Assembly: GCF_947251865.1 (NCBI RefSeq) | Contig: NZ_OX366394.1 | Span: 930,001 to 994,000 of the forward strand | Length of the DNA stretch: 64,000 nt | Direction of reading: 5' to 3' | Origin: Wolbachia endosymbiont (group B) of Protocalliphora azurea | GTDB lineage: Bacteria; Pseudomonadota; Alphaproteobacteria; Rickettsiales; Anaplasmataceae | In this document: positions 9,170 through 19,436 of the stretch, piece by piece | How the letters are laid out: every line of letters starts with the position of its first letter | Position numbering within the stretch: position 1 is the first letter of the stretch | The notes under the pieces: generated by a model | What the model saw: the letters and a program-made list of their open reading frames with translations, nothing else | What the model was told of the DNA's origin: nothing | The model's database searches: none | Translations under genes and position numbers: made by a program

Positions 9170-10540
9170 TCAGCTATTTAATAAAAAGATCGTGGCTAGA
9201 CCAAAAAATATAAGAGCTGAGAGAATATCAGTTGTTGCTGATGTTAAGATTGAAGACGAAACAGCAGGATCGGATCTTAAACGATGAAGCATTATAGGAA
9301 TAAAAGTGCCGATAAATGTTGCAATGATCGACATTGCAATCATGGAAACTACGAAAATGATCTCTACTTTTAAACTATGGAACCTTATTGCTAATACTAC
9401 GAGCGAAATTGTAGATAAAATCACTCCATTTATAAGACCTATTAAAAATTCTTTCATCAGTATTCTTTTTGCATTTTGCTCAGTTAGATATTTTGTTGCG
9501 ATTGCCCGGATAGTTAGTGTTACTGTTTGGGATCCTGCATTTCCGCTCATCGATGCAATGATTGGCATAATTATTGGCAGTACTATAAAACTTTGTATTA
9601 CGTTATCGAAAAAGCCAACTACTATAGAACATATTGTTGCAGCTAAGAGGTTAAACAGTAACCAAGGTAGTCTTTTAATTATAGTTTTATGTATAGGGGC
9701 ATTTATATCAGATTTAGAAGATACACCGCTTATTTTAAGCACATCCTCTTCTGCTTCTTGTTGAACAATTTTGATTACATCTTCAATAAGGATTACACCT
9801 ATAATTTTACCATTCTTATTTACTACTGGAGCTGATAATAGAGAGTAATCTTTAAATATTCTTGCTACTTCTTCTTGGTCCATTCCAGTTTTAATTATTT
9901 TTATATCTTGACTCATTATCTCTTTTATTATTGTTTCTCCTGAGTGAGATATTACCTTATTTAAGTTGAAAATGCCTATGGGTTCTAATTTTGAGTTAAT
10001 GATGAAAATTTGATAAAATGTTTCTGGTATTTTTTTATAGTTGCGCAAGAATTCCATTAGCTGATTTATCGTCCAATAATATGGAGCTATAACCATATTT
10101 TTATGTATCAACCTTCCTGCACTTTCTTCTGGGTATGATAACAATTCCTCTACTAATTTTTGAGTTGCATTGGGTAAGTAGTTAAGTATATTTTCTATAG
10201 ACTTTCTATCTAAATCTTTCACTATAGCTACTATGTCTTCTATATCAAGAAGCATTAGTAACTTTGCTGTATTTTCTATTCCCAATATTTCTATGATCTC
10301 TACTTGTAAATCTGGTACTACATGTACTAAGGCATCACTTAACAAATGTTGATCGAGGATATTAACTAATTTCTCCCTGTGATCATTGATCGAAGTAGAT
10401 AAAAAATAAGCTAACTGAACGCTATCTATCGTTTTTACAATATTACGAACATTCTCTAATTCTTGATTATCGAGAGACTCTATTAAATCATCAATAGCCT
10501 TTTTGTCTAAACCATAATGAGAACTTGTTTTAATATTCAT
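9170..10540 (-). CDS. mgtE: magnesium transporter MgtE
   Basis: 456 residues, the usual MgtE length. The order is complete: N-terminal helical MgtE_N domain (about 25-135), a CBS pair (about 136-260) that acts as Mg2+ sensor, and a membrane domain of about five helices (285-455). Conserved pore features are visible: MPIIASMSGNAGSQ in TM2 and SDPAVSSSILTSATTDI, whose Asp in TTDI corresponds to the Mg2+-selecting Asp of TM5. It imports Mg2+ across the inner membrane, gated by intracellular Mg2+. AAGGT lies a few bases before the ATG. It is divergent from prfB. Confidence 0.95.
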   Translation of the reverse strand: MNIKTSSHYGLDKKAIDDLIESLDNQELENVRNIVKTIDSVQLAYFLSTSINDHREKLVNILDQHLLSDALVHVVPDLQVEIIEILGIENTAKLLMLLDIEDIVAIVKDLDRKSIENILNYLPNATQKLVEELLSYPEESAGRLIHKNMVIAPYYWTINQLMEFLRNYKKIPETFYQIFIINSKLEPIGIFNLNKVISHSGETIIKEIMSQDIKIIKTGMDQEEVARIFKDYSLLSAPVVNKNGKIIGVILIEDVIKIVQQEAEEDVLKISGVSSKSDINAPIHKTIIKRLPWLLFNLLAATICSIVVGFFDNVIQSFIVLPIIMPIIASMSGNAGSQTVTLTIRAIATKYLTEQNAKRILMKEFLIGLINGVILSTISLVVLAIRFHSLKVEIIFVVSMIAMSIIATFIGTFIPIMLHRLRSDPAVSSSILTSATTDILSALIFFGLATIFLLNS

Positions 10541-10695
10541 TACTTTACCTTATTTTTTTAATAAATATACACACTTGATTTTATTGAACATTCAAGTATA
10601 ATAAAATTATTTTGAATTAACTATTATATGGTTAAATTTCTATTTTGTTTGCTGTTATTGTTAGTGATAATAAATATATTAAAGTCTAAAGTATA

Positions 10696-11797
10696 ATGAA
10701 AACCCATCCAGAAATCCTTGAATACTTTCAAGGCTTAAATAAAAGTATTTCTCTTATCAGGAGGTGTCTTTGACATAGAAAAATTGAAGTTGCGTCTTGA
10801 AGAGCTGGATTCTCAAGCGTCGAATGATAATCTGTGGCAAGATAATCAAAAAGCACAAGAGATTTTAAAAGAACGCTCTAAAATTAAGCATGAAATAGAA
10901 TCGTTTTCAAAGCTAGAAAGCGATTACAACGATTCTATCAGCTTGATGAAATCTGCTATTGATGAGAATGATGAAGAATTTTTTTCTGAAGTTAAAGGTG
11001 AGTTAGTAAAGCTAGAGAAATTAATCAAACTTAAAGAGACAGAATCCTTATTTACTGGTGAAGCAGATAACAATAACTGCTTTTTAGAAATCCACTCAGG
11101 AGCCGGTGGAACAGAGAGCAATGATTGGACTGAGATGCTCATGCGCATGTATACAAGATGGGCAGAAATTTATCACAATTTTAAAGTTGAAGTTGTAGAA
11201 AAATTAGATGGTGATGCAGTTGGTATAAAATCTACAACAATAAAGATCATCGGAGAAAAAGCTTACGGGTGGGCAAAAAGCGAAAGTGGAGTTCATAGAT
11301 TGGTTAGAATATCACCATTTGATGCAAATGGTAAACGTCATACCAGTTTTGCAAGTGTAGGAGTAACTCCAGTGATTGAAGATTCAATAGATATTGTTGT
11401 GGATGAAAAGGATTTAAAGATCGACACTTACCGTGCTTCTGGAGCAGGTGGTCAGCATGTCAATAAGACTGAAAGCGCGGTACGTATTACGCATATTCCA
11501 ACAGGCGTTGTAGCTCAATGCCAAAATGGTCGTTCTCAACATAAAAATAAAGATGAAGCACTTAAACTACTTAAAGGACGTTTATATCAAATTGAATTGG
11601 AAAAAAAAGAACAGAAAATGGCCGAAGAATATGGCAAGAAATGCGATATAGGTTGGGGCAGTCAGATCAGATCGTATGTTATGCATCCATATCAAATGGT
11701 AAAGGATTTAAGGACTGGACATGAAGTTGGCAATATAAATTCCGTTTTTGATGGCAATATAGATTGTTTCATAGTTAGTGTATTGGAGTTAAAATGA
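10696..11797 (+). CDS. prfB: peptide chain release factor 2, programmed +1 frameshift
   Basis: A first frame starts at ATG 10696 (MKTHPEILEYFQ) and reaches an in-frame TGA at 10771-10773 after 25 codons. Shifting +1 at CTT-TGA-C gives GAC-ATA-GAA at 10772 and continues to 11797, for a 366-residue RF2. The stimulatory internal Shine-Dalgarno AGGAGG (10759-10764) sits 3 nt before CTT, as in Escherichia coli prfB. The protein shows the RF2 stop-codon-recognition tripeptide SPF (VRISPFDANGKRHTSF) and the peptidyl-hydrolysis motif GGQ (GAGGQHVNKTES, about residue 249). RF2 reads UGA and UAA, so low RF2 favours frameshifting and restores its own level. Confidence 0.97.
10759..10774 (+). promoter_or_regulatory. 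RF2 programmed frameshift site
   Basis: AGGAGG, then TGT, then CTT TGA C. The internal SD pairs with 16S rRNA and, with slow UGA decoding, pushes the ribosome +1 from CUU. The spacing matches the classical prfB site exactly. Confidence 0.95.
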
Positions 11798-11971
11798 GAT
11801 TTATTAAAAAGCTAAGTTTTATGCTCTGCTAATAAGGGGAAAAGAAAACCAAAATCTATTGAGAAAAATGGAACAATTTTGTGAATATATCTATTATCCA
11901 AGTAGCTGATGAAAATGGCAACTCGTTTCTTATGGGCACAAAAATGTAATATGAAGAGAAATCTTCGTACA

Positions 11972-13258
11972 TTAAGTTGTAGCCGCGCAACGTCTGCCAT
12001 TGATGATTATTTCACCTACTGTAACTGCTGCTAAAATAAAGCAGTAATAAACTTGTGTTAACAAAGAAATAGGTGAGACAGAAGCAATGCTACCTGCTAG
12101 CAGCAGCTGGGAACCATAAGGCAAAATGCCTTTTGTAACGCAAGCAAAAATGTCTAACAAGTATGCACTACGGTATGACGGAATATTATGCTTTTGCGCG
12201 AGCCTTTTTGCAATATCGCCACTTAATAAAATAGCAATGGTATTATTAGCAACTAAAACAGTAAACATAGATGCTATGCCCGCTATTACAAATTCAGCTT
12301 TAGTTTTTGTGATATTGCTTTCATCGATAAGTTTGTGTAATGCCTTTTGACCCTGCTTGTACATTATATGACTCAATCCGCCAATAAATAGAGCAAATAT
12401 CACTATCTCGTTTACTTTTTTGAAACCGTCATATATGTCATGAGAGAGTTGAATGATAGTATAGTCAAAAAAAGCCATCCCTAATACACTAGCAACAATT
12501 ATATTTATAGTTATTGTTACTAAAGTAGTAACTTCAAATAACCCCATGATTATTAAAGAAATATAAGGAATAATCTTTATTACTGATAAATAATCTAAAT
12601 TTGATGTAGGAATAATTTTTGTACTATCTGCCATAATTGCCAGATAGACAAGCGTTATAATGCTGGCAACAAATGCTACTTTAGAATTCACTTTAAGTTT
12701 ATCCTTTATCGTGGCCCCCTGTGAAGAAACAGATGCAATAGTAGTGTCAGATATCATTGAAAGATTATCACCAAATACGGCACCTCCAACTACAGTTGCA
12801 GTTCCTATTTCAAGACCAAAAGCCCCATTTTTTGCTAAGTTAACAGCTATTGGTACCATTAATACAACAACTCCCATAGACGTACCAATTGCAGTTGATA
12901 TAAAAGCGGAAGCCAAAAATACTCCAGGCAGTAGTAATCTTGCTGGAAGGAATTTGAGAATTAAATCAGCAACAGTATCTGCACTACCAATTGATTGAGT
13001 CACCACAGAAAATGCTCCAGAAAATAGAAAAGTTAAACACATAGTAAGGGTGTTTTTATCGCCCATACCCTCGATGACAGTATCGATGTGACGTTGAATT
13101 TTACCTGCACTGCATGCAACAGCAAAAAATAGCGCCGGTAGTAGGCAAATTACCGGTGAAACTTGGCGAAGCGGATTATCAATTCCAATAAAGAAAAAAT
13201 AGACACCACTTCCAAGGTATAAGATTAAAAAAATAACCAAAGGAAAAAAAGCTGTCAT
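11972..13258 (-). CDS. Na+/H+ antiporter, NhaC family
   Basis: 428 residues, nearly all hydrophobic, with about 11-12 predicted membrane helices. Typical family segments are visible: GTSMGVVVLMVPIAVNLA, then VVGGAVFGDNLSMISDTTIA (the conserved G-D-N-L-S-x-x-S-D-T motif of NhaC-like and related ion transporters), and a late VANNTIAILLSGDIAKRLA with a membrane Asn/Asp. It should exchange Na+ for H+ at the inner membrane for pH and sodium balance. AAGG precedes the ATG. Substrate specificity within the family is not certain. Convergent with prfB. Confidence 0.85.
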   Translation of the reverse strand: MTAFFPLVIFLILYLGSGVYFFFIGIDNPLRQVSPVICLLPALFFAVACSAGKIQRHIDTVIEGMGDKNTLTMCLTFLFSGAFSVVTQSIGSADTVADLILKFLPARLLLPGVFLASAFISTAIGTSMGVVVLMVPIAVNLAKNGAFGLEIGTATVVGGAVFGDNLSMISDTTIASVSSQGATIKDKLKVNSKVAFVASIITLVYLAIMADSTKIIPTSNLDYLSVIKIIPYISLIIMGLFEVTTLVTITINIIVASVLGMAFFDYTIIQLSHDIYDGFKKVNEIVIFALFIGGLSHIMYKQGQKALHKLIDESNITKTKAEFVIAGIASMFTVLVANNTIAILLSGDIAKRLAQKHNIPSYRSAYLLDIFACVTKGILPYGSQLLLAGSIASVSPISLLTQVYYCFILAAVTVGEIIINGRRCAATT

Positions 13259-13431
13259 TTTACTGCCTTAAAAGCTATGATTATAATCAATTAAGTGATT
13301 TCAGGCAAGCTTGGTTTTCTGTAAGTTAATAACAGTCCTTTTAGACTCTCAAGTTACGCTATGGAAAATGCGTTGACTATTCTACCATAATATATAGCAT
13401 CAAAAAATACTCTATAGTATGAGGTAAAGCC

Positions 13432-15789
13432 ATGGTAATGACATATGAACAGTGGAACATAATATTAGGTGTAATTGATCAAGAGGTAAATTTAAGTGAA
13501 GACAATGTAATTGAAAGAATAAAAGAGCTATTAAAGGAAGTAAAGATACTAGGGCAAGCAGAAATATTAAGAATGTTAGAAGAGATATCGCATGGATTAG
13601 AAGTACCAAGCAAGATTCCAAGAGTACAAGAGACACAAGAGCCATTAAAAAAGAGACTAAAGGTGGTAAATGTACCGCAGACAAAAGAAGAAGCAAAAAA
13701 GATACTAAAGGAGTCAAGGGTATCAAATGCTCAACAGATGGTAAAAAGAATGCTAAAAAGGTTAGGTGTACAAGAGACATCAGAAGAATCAAAAGCAGTG
13801 GCGCTAGAGGATGTGCTAAATGCACGAAAGATCTCAGAAAAGGTACCAGTGATGCTAGATGTAGGAAAGATATTAGAGACACTAAAGGCACTAAAGAGAG
13901 CAAGTAAAAATGTGTATAGAGAGTGGGAGAAAAATAAGTTTGATGTAAATCATTGGTTTAAAGTAGATTGTTTGCATGAACGCTTTTCATACACGTTATT
14001 GTATTTAGCTATTGATTTTAAGCTGAACAATTTAATAAATGCTATGCTTAAAGTAAAAGGAATCGATATTAATGCACCAAGTCCGTTTTCCGAATGGACT
14101 GCTTTACATTGGGCTGTTGAAGATAGGAACACAGAAGTAGCACGCAAGCTAATAGAAAAAGGGGCAAATGTTAATCAGTTGGATTCATCTCAACGAACTA
14201 CTTTATATCAGCCAGCTGTAAATGGCGATATAGAAATAACAAAAATCTTAGTAAAAAATAATGCAGATGTTAATGCAGAGGATCTAGCGAGATTGACTGC
14301 TTTATATAAGGCTGCCGATAATGGCCATGAAGAAGTAGCAAAGTACTTAATGGAGAATGGAGCAGATGTTAAGAAGAATGGAGCGCTTAAACTTACTCCT
14401 TTACATATTGCTGTTGCAAATGTTGATGAAGCAATGGTGAATTGTATAATAAAAAATGATAAGAATATTGTTGAAAATATTGAGATAGTAGATGTATTTG
14501 GATGGAGTCCTTTATATTGGGCTGCTGCAAAGAATAATACATTAATATTAGAGATCCTATTACAGGCCACATCACGATATAGAGCAAGTGTTGATATAGA
14601 GGATAAGTTAATTGGGCGATCTCCCTTACATATTGCTGCTACGAATGATAATGTGGAAGCAGTAGAGCTCTTAATAAACTATGAAGCAAATGTTAACCAT
14701 AAGGATGCATGGGGATGGACTCCTTTTAATTGTGCTGCCGCAAAAGGCAATAGAAAAGTAATGAATTATCTAATAGCCCATGGAGCAAGTATTGAGACAA
14801 ATGATCCACAGAAAATATTACTTTCTATTTGTCCATATAATTATCTAGAAGCAGTAACTACTATAACACAACTTGGAATATGGAAGGATGTGATGAAATT
14901 GATGGTAGCTGAGTTTTTACGTTGTGCTGCCGGACATGGTGATACACTAATGGTACATGCTCTATTAGAATCTGGAATAAATGCTAATGCACGTGACGAT
15001 TTAGAATCAACTGCTTTACATAAAGCTGCCAAAGGTGGCCATGCGGAAGTAGTAAGGACCTTAATTTTATATGGAGCAAATGTTAATGCACAGGATAGCT
15101 CAGGGCAATCTCCTTTAGCTTATGCTTTCGAACATAGACACTGGATAGTAGTAATGACTTTACTATGTTATGGCGCAAGTACTTTATTGCCTGATCACTG
15201 TGGTGAAACTGTAAGAGATTTAGCTGAACATCAAGGCATAAGTAATCTTCTAGTGGAAGCAGAACAAAGAGCACTAGATATACTTACGCGGCTTAACTTA
15301 GAATCAAGTATACTCAGAAACAAAAAATTAATGACAGTGCAACACATAGAATCACATATGTTGAGAGAAATAGAATCACATAATCTATCTATCAGCTTTG
15401 AACGTATGATAAGAGATCAAGCTAATCAAATTGAACAATTACAGTATAACGCTAAACTTAATGAAAAAGGAGTAGCATTTATAACTGACCACATTAAATG
15501 TGTGCAGTTAGAGACTAACACTAAAGCGTGTTCAGCTGAAATGGATGGAGTAAAAGAACAAATATTACATAGTCCTTGCAGGTGGTCATATCGCACTAAA
15601 AATGTTAATGTCAGAAGAGTAACATCTTTAGCTAACGGCATTGAGTGTATGAAGTTAGGGCCTAACACTGAAGCGTGTCAAGGCCCTAGTACTAAAGAGC
15701 CTAATACTCACCTCTCTATGATCGAGAAACTATCATTGTTACCACTTTACTCAGCTGTAGGAAAATATGAAGCCGTTATAAATAGTTAA
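13432..15789 (+). CDS. large ankyrin-repeat protein with basic repeat-rich N-terminal insert
   Basis: 785 residues. Residues 1-40 (TYEQWNIILGVIDQEVNLSE then DNVIERIKE) resemble the start of the ankyrin protein at 26331. About residues 45-150 form a Lys/Glu-rich, low-complexity segment of short repeated phrases (VQETQEPLKKRL, VPQTKEEAKKIL, VQETSEESKAV). The shared frame resumes at YREWEKNKFDVNHWF, then about 11 ankyrin repeats cover residues 180-600. The last 180 residues are unassigned and contain two related Cys-containing motifs (IKCVQLETNTKACS and IECMKLGPNTEACQ). No membrane segment. A GAGGT site precedes the ATG (a second ATG lies 6 bp on). Probably a host-directed protein-binding effector; function unknown. 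Confidence 0.85.
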   Translation: MVMTYEQWNIILGVIDQEVNLSEDNVIERIKELLKEVKILGQAEILRMLEEISHGLEVPSKIPRVQETQEPLKKRLKVVNVPQTKEEAKKILKESRVSNAQQMVKRMLKRLGVQETSEESKAVALEDVLNARKISEKVPVMLDVGKILETLKALKRASKNVYREWEKNKFDVNHWFKVDCLHERFSYTLLYLAIDFKLNNLINAMLKVKGIDINAPSPFSEWTALHWAVEDRNTEVARKLIEKGANVNQLDSSQRTTLYQPAVNGDIEITKILVKNNADVNAEDLARLTALYKAADNGHEEVAKYLMENGADVKKNGALKLTPLHIAVANVDEAMVNCIIKNDKNIVENIEIVDVFGWSPLYWAAAKNNTLILEILLQATSRYRASVDIEDKLIGRSPLHIAATNDNVEAVELLINYEANVNHKDAWGWTPFNCAAAKGNRKVMNYLIAHGASIETNDPQKILLSICPYNYLEAVTTITQLGIWKDVMKLMVAEFLRCAAGHGDTLMVHALLESGINANARDDLESTALHKAAKGGHAEVVRTLILYGANVNAQDSSGQSPLAYAFEHRHWIVVMTLLCYGASTLLPDHCGETVRDLAEHQGISNLLVEAEQRALDILTRLNLESSILRNKKLMTVQHIESHMLREIESHNLSISFERMIRDQANQIEQLQYNAKLNEKGVAFITDHIKCVQLETNTKACSAEMDGVKEQILHSPCRWSYRTKNVNVRRVTSLANGIECMKLGPNTEACQGPSTKEPNTHLSMIEKLSLLPLYSAVGKYEAVINS

Positions 15790-16497
15790 ATAATCCTCTA
15801 AATTCCAGCACGTAGCACTCGATGCAAGTAGCTGAAACTGAGAAGTACATTAGGTATGTTAGATTTTAGTTTACACAATAAAATTTTTATAAGTAAGATG
15901 TCAGAAGGTATCAAAACCATATTAGTAGAAGACAATAATGTTAGGCTCGATAGGTACATTAGAAGAATTTTTCCCAATTTGAAACAATCTGCAATTGAGA
16001 AGTCTTTAAGGAAAGGATTAATCAAGGTTGATAATTGCACGGCAAAATCCAGCGATAGGGTAAGCTCTGGGCAAACTATAATGATAAGATACTTAGACTA
16101 TATTGAGAACACTAATTCTGACTGCAAATATAATGAAAAGTTAGTGAATCTACTAAGAGAGAACATATTATATGAAGACGAATATATACTAGCTATAAAC
16201 AAACCCGCAGGGGTCATTGTTCAAGGCGGCATAAAGGTAAAAATTAGCATTAGTGATTTACTTGACCAAATAAGAGAGAGAGAAATATTTAAAATTGTTC
16301 ACAGGCTGGATAGGGATACAAGCGGAGTAATAATATTCGCACGCAATGCCAGCGTTGCCAAATACCTTATGGAAGAATTTAAAGGACGGAGGATAAAAAA
16401 AACTTACCTAGCATTAACTTTTGGTATACCGAGCAAAGATAATGGAACAATAGACTATCCGTTGGTGAAAAAATATATTTCAGGGCAAGAAAAAGTA

Positions 16498-16505
16498 GTC
16501 GTTGA
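16498..16505 (+). repeat. 8-bp target duplication, left
   Basis: GTCGTTGA, repeated at 17843-17850 on the other side of the IS256 element. Confidence 0.93.
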
Positions 16506-17842
16506 GGGAACGTTCAAAAAAGTGTGTCAAGCCGCATTTTTAGTTCAACTCAATTTTCAATCTATCTGGAAAGAAAATATCAAGTTGAGACATAGTTAAA
16601 GCCCAATTAGGGAGAGCCATAATCCACCTTTGCTCTACCTTTTTTATAGCACAATATACCTGTTTGTACAAGGCATTTGTACTAGTAAATGAACCCTTAG
16701 TTTTAGTAAATTTCCTGATTTGTCTATGCAACCCCTCAATTGGATTAGTGGTGTAAATCAGCTTCCTAACTGGCCCAGAATACTTAAAATAACTGGATAA
16801 GTTTTCCCAATTGTTCTGCCAGGATTTTATAACTAAAGGATACTTTTCTCCCCATTTTTCTTCCAGCTCAAGCAGATAATTCTCAGCAATTTCTTTACTT
16901 GAAGCACGATATATTTTTTTCAGATCATTCATGAAAACTTTTACATCTTTACTGGATACATATTTCAGAGAATTTCTTATTTGGTGTACTATACATAGCT
17001 GCACTTCTGCACTGGGAAATACACTGTTGATGGCTGCAGGAAAGCTTTTTAGCCCATCTACACATGCAATCAGAATATCTTCTACTCCTCTTTCTTTGAG
17101 GTCATTTAAAACTCCCAACCAGAAGTTAGCTCCCTCACTTTCAGCCAGATAAAAACCTAATACTTCTTTTCTGCCATTTTGATTTATACCCAATATATTA
17201 TACATGCATTTACTTACGCAATGTCCGTCCTCCTTGACCTTAAAAAACATGCCATCCATGAACACTATTGGATACACTGATTGCAATGGACGGCTGCGCC
17301 ATTCATTGATTATTGGTAGCAGTTTATCAGTAATATTGGATATCTCTGCTGCTGATATTTTATGGTCATATATTTCCTCAACGTGTGAAGCTATGTCTCT
17401 GTATCCCATGCCACTGGCGTATGTACTTAAGACCTTTGCTTCAAGTTCTGGATGTAGGCTTGTTTGCCTTTTTTTGACTATTTGCGGTTCAAAGCTTCCT
17501 TCTCTGTCTCTTGGTGTTAATAGTTCAAATGAGCCTGAACTTGTACGTAAAGTTTTTGCATTCCTTCCATTTCTTCGGTTATTTTCTTCACTTTTAGCTG
17601 ACATGTGGCTTTCTATTTCACCTTCCAGACTTGCCTCTAGCAGCCTTTTTATAAACGGTGTTAATGCTCCATCTCTTCCTGTCAATGGTCTTCCTTCTCG
17701 TATAGATGACAGGATATTTGTTTCTAATTCTTTATAATCTACCAAACCAGTAGTTCTATTTGCTTGACTCATATCAAACCTCCATTTTTTATATCAATTT
17801 ATTACTTTTTTTTCGGTTTGACACACTTTTTTGAACATTCCC
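16506..17842 (-). mobile_element. IS256-family element, complete copy 1 (1337 bp)
   Basis: Bounded by imperfect inverted repeats: GGGAACGTTCAAAAAAGTGT at the left and the complement GACACACTTTTTTGAACATT-CCC at the right, with an 8-bp direct duplication outside, as usual for IS256. It contains one transposase gene on the minus strand. Its 1337-bp length matches the copy at 40485-41821. Confidence 0.95.
16540..17772 (-). CDS. IS256-family transposase, copy 1
   Basis: 410 residues, intact. The mutator-type DDE residues are visible: Asp in YPIVFMDGMFFKVKEDG, Asp in ILIACVDGLKSFPAAI, and Glu in TNPIEGLHRQIRK. The protein is identical to that at 40555-41787, so both copies may be active and transposition is recent. 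The ATG is preceded by GGAGGT. It sits antisense to the rluC gene it disrupts. Confidence 0.96.
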   Translation of the reverse strand: MSQANRTTGLVDYKELETNILSSIREGRPLTGRDGALTPFIKRLLEASLEGEIESHMSAKSEENNRRNGRNAKTLRTSSGSFELLTPRDREGSFEPQIVKKRQTSLHPELEAKVLSTYASGMGYRDIASHVEEIYDHKISAAEISNITDKLLPIINEWRSRPLQSVYPIVFMDGMFFKVKEDGHCVSKCMYNILGINQNGRKEVLGFYLAESEGANFWLGVLNDLKERGVEDILIACVDGLKSFPAAINSVFPSAEVQLCIVHQIRNSLKYVSSKDVKVFMNDLKKIYRASSKEIAENYLLELEEKWGEKYPLVIKSWQNNWENLSSYFKYSGPVRKLIYTTNPIEGLHRQIRKFTKTKGSFTSTNALYKQVYCAIKKVEQRWIMALPNWALTMSQLDIFFPDRLKIELN

Positions 17843-17850
17843 GTCGTTGA
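17843..17850 (+). repeat. 8-bp target duplication, right
   Basis: GTCGTTGA, matching 16498-16505. Confidence 0.93.
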
Positions 17851-18173
17851 TGAAGATTCACCTCAAAATGCCACTACGCATTTTTTAATTATAGCAAGGT
17901 TAAAACATAATGTTGCTTATTTAAAATTACAACCAATTACTGGCAGAACTCATCAATTACGTGCACATTTAGCTCATATAAATTGTCCTATTCTTGGTGA
18001 CGGTAAATATGGCGGTAAAAAAGCTTTTATTGATGGAGTAGCAAATCAGATTCACCTACATTCATATTCTTTGTCTTTAAAATTGCCAAATAATAAAGAA
18101 GTCACTATTACTGCTCCTGTCCCTAAACATATCGAAAAATCTATTGAAGCGCTATCTTTTGACTAAAGCGATT

Positions 18174-19436
18174 TCACCAATCAATTTTTTTGTCTTTGGC
18201 TTTAATTTGAAGTACAGATATTAGGCTAATCAATGCACAAACAGTAAGGTAAATCCCTGCGGCAAGTTTTGTTTCGGTTTTTTCTATAAGCCACATGCAT
18301 ATCGATGGAGAAAGGCCGCCAAAAATACCTGCAGATATGTTATGTGCGAGGCTAAAGCCGGTGCACCTAACTTTTGTTGGAAATAACTCGCAGGCAAGAG
18401 AATTATATATTCCAAAAGATGCACCTATCGGCACACTTATCAACAGAAAAGAGAGCGTGACAATATAGTGGTTATCATTTGATAATAGCGAAAGTACCGG
18501 CAAACCGGCGCAAGCTAGAGCTACTAATGTAGGAATCATTACATTTTTTCTTCCAACTTTATCAGACAGTATTGCAAATAGCACTGCGGACGTTCCAAAT
18601 GTAATTTCAACTATAATCCTTACTACATTTTTAATATCAATACCTGACAGAGTAAGCGCTTTTACAGATATGTTATAAAACATTATTACCGAATAAACGA
18701 TTGCATTTTGAGCGATACCAAGCCCAATTGCTAATATAAATGCTTTTTTGTAGGTTTTGATTAATTCTAAAAATGGAGAATCAGATAAGCTTCTATTTTG
18801 ATCATGAATTTTATATGCTAAGCTCTCTTCCATTATATATCTTGTTAAAAAGCCTATTATGCCCATAATGAAGCAGAAATAGAAGGGCAACCTCCAGCCC
18901 CAAATTTCATAATTTTCACCTGTAAACTTTTTGCAAATAGCTATCATTACAAAGCATGTGATAGAACCGAGAGCACCACTAAACGCTTTCATGCTCCCTA
19001 AGAATCCTAGATTTTTTTTATCGCTTGAATGCTCTATTAAAAAAGCAGAGTTAACACTTGTTTCTCCACCTGCTGCCATTCCTTGTACTATCCTACAAAA
19101 CAGAAGCAGTATAGGAGAAAATATTCCTATTTCTCTAAAGCTAGGTATAACCGCAATTGCAGTAGACGATATCGAAGCTAATATTACGGAAGTCAGTAAA
19201 ATTTTCCTCCTGCCATACTTATCTCCAATGTAACCAAAAATAAACGCACCAAGTGGTCTAAATCCAAAGCCAATTGCAAAACTGCCAAGGAATTTGATTT
19301 TTTTTATGTAGTCGCTTTCTGATGAAAAAAAAACGTCACTTATTATATGCGTCAAAACTCCAAACAGAGTTATTTCATACCATATAATCATATTGCAGAT
19401 TATACTTGATAGTATTGCTTTTTGAATATCGCTCAT
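18174..19436 (-). CDS. MFS transporter, metabolite:H+ symporter (ProP-like)
   Basis: 420 residues with about 12 hydrophobic segments. MFS signatures are clear: GYIGDKYGRRKILL in the loop between TM2 and TM3 and ILSDKVGRKNVMIPT in the matching loop of the second half. The first helix (IICNMIIWYEITLFGVL) and RIVQGMAAGGETSV are typical of the metabolite:H+ symporter subgroup, which includes ProP (proline/betaine). Rickettsiales keep several such paralogues, so the substrate cannot be named. Convergent with the broken rluC, 8 bp away. Confidence 0.87.
   Translation of the reverse strand: MSDIQKAILSSIICNMIIWYEITLFGVLTHIISDVFFSSESDYIKKIKFLGSFAIGFGFRPLGAFIFGYIGDKYGRRKILLTSVILASISSTAIAVIPSFREIGIFSPILLLFCRIVQGMAAGGETSVNSAFLIEHSSDKKNLGFLGSMKAFSGALGSITCFVMIAICKKFTGENYEIWGWRLPFYFCFIMGIIGFLTRYIMEESLAYKIHDQNRSLSDSPFLELIKTYKKAFILAIGLGIAQNAIVYSVIMFYNISVKALTLSGIDIKNVVRIIVEITFGTSAVLFAILSDKVGRKNVMIPTLVALACAGLPVLSLLSNDNHYIVTLSFLLISVPIGASFGIYNSLACELFPTKVRCTGFSLAHNISAGIFGGLSPSICMWLIEKTETKLAAGIYLTVCALISLISVLQIKAKDKKIDW

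Larger units (their letters stand above)
15898..18166 (+). pseudogene. rluC: 23S rRNA pseudouridine synthase split by an IS256 element
   Basis: Fragment 1 (15898-16505, MSEGIKTILVEDNNVRLDRY) carries an S4-like RNA-binding domain and the catalytic motif HRLDRDTSG with its Asp. Fragment 2 (17851-18166) carries LKLQPITGRTHQLRAHLA, INCPILGDGKYGG and the C-terminus. Between them lies a complete IS256-family element flanked by GTCGTTGA on both sides. Joining the fragments with one copy of this 8-bp repeat restores an in-frame protein across EKVVV-DEDSPQ, about 308 residues, normal for RluC/RluD. RluC modifies 23S positions 955, 2504 and 2580 in E. coli. The insertion removes the C-terminal half of the catalytic domain, so the gene is almost certainly dead. 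Start 15898 is preferred over 15856 because family members start at this point. Confidence 0.92.

Noticed and set aside
8920-9170. A possible remnant ending LTATLSLLTGALKKKNNSR on the minus strand
   Set aside because: Short, without start codon or upstream continuation, overlapping the 3' spacer of mgtE.
11812-12000. Short minus-strand frame between prfB and the NhaC gene
   Set aside because: No ribosome site or recognisable sequence, and it overlaps the end of the antiporter gene.
13412-13903. A 163-codon Leu/Ser/Val-rich frame on the minus strand
   Set aside because: It is the complement of the Lys/Glu-rich N-terminal part of the ankyrin gene at 13432; composition and repeats are explained by that gene.
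16931-17737. Plus-strand frames of 73 and 177 codons inside the IS256 element (repeated in copy 2)
   Set aside because: Complementary to the intact transposase; they recur only because the element does.
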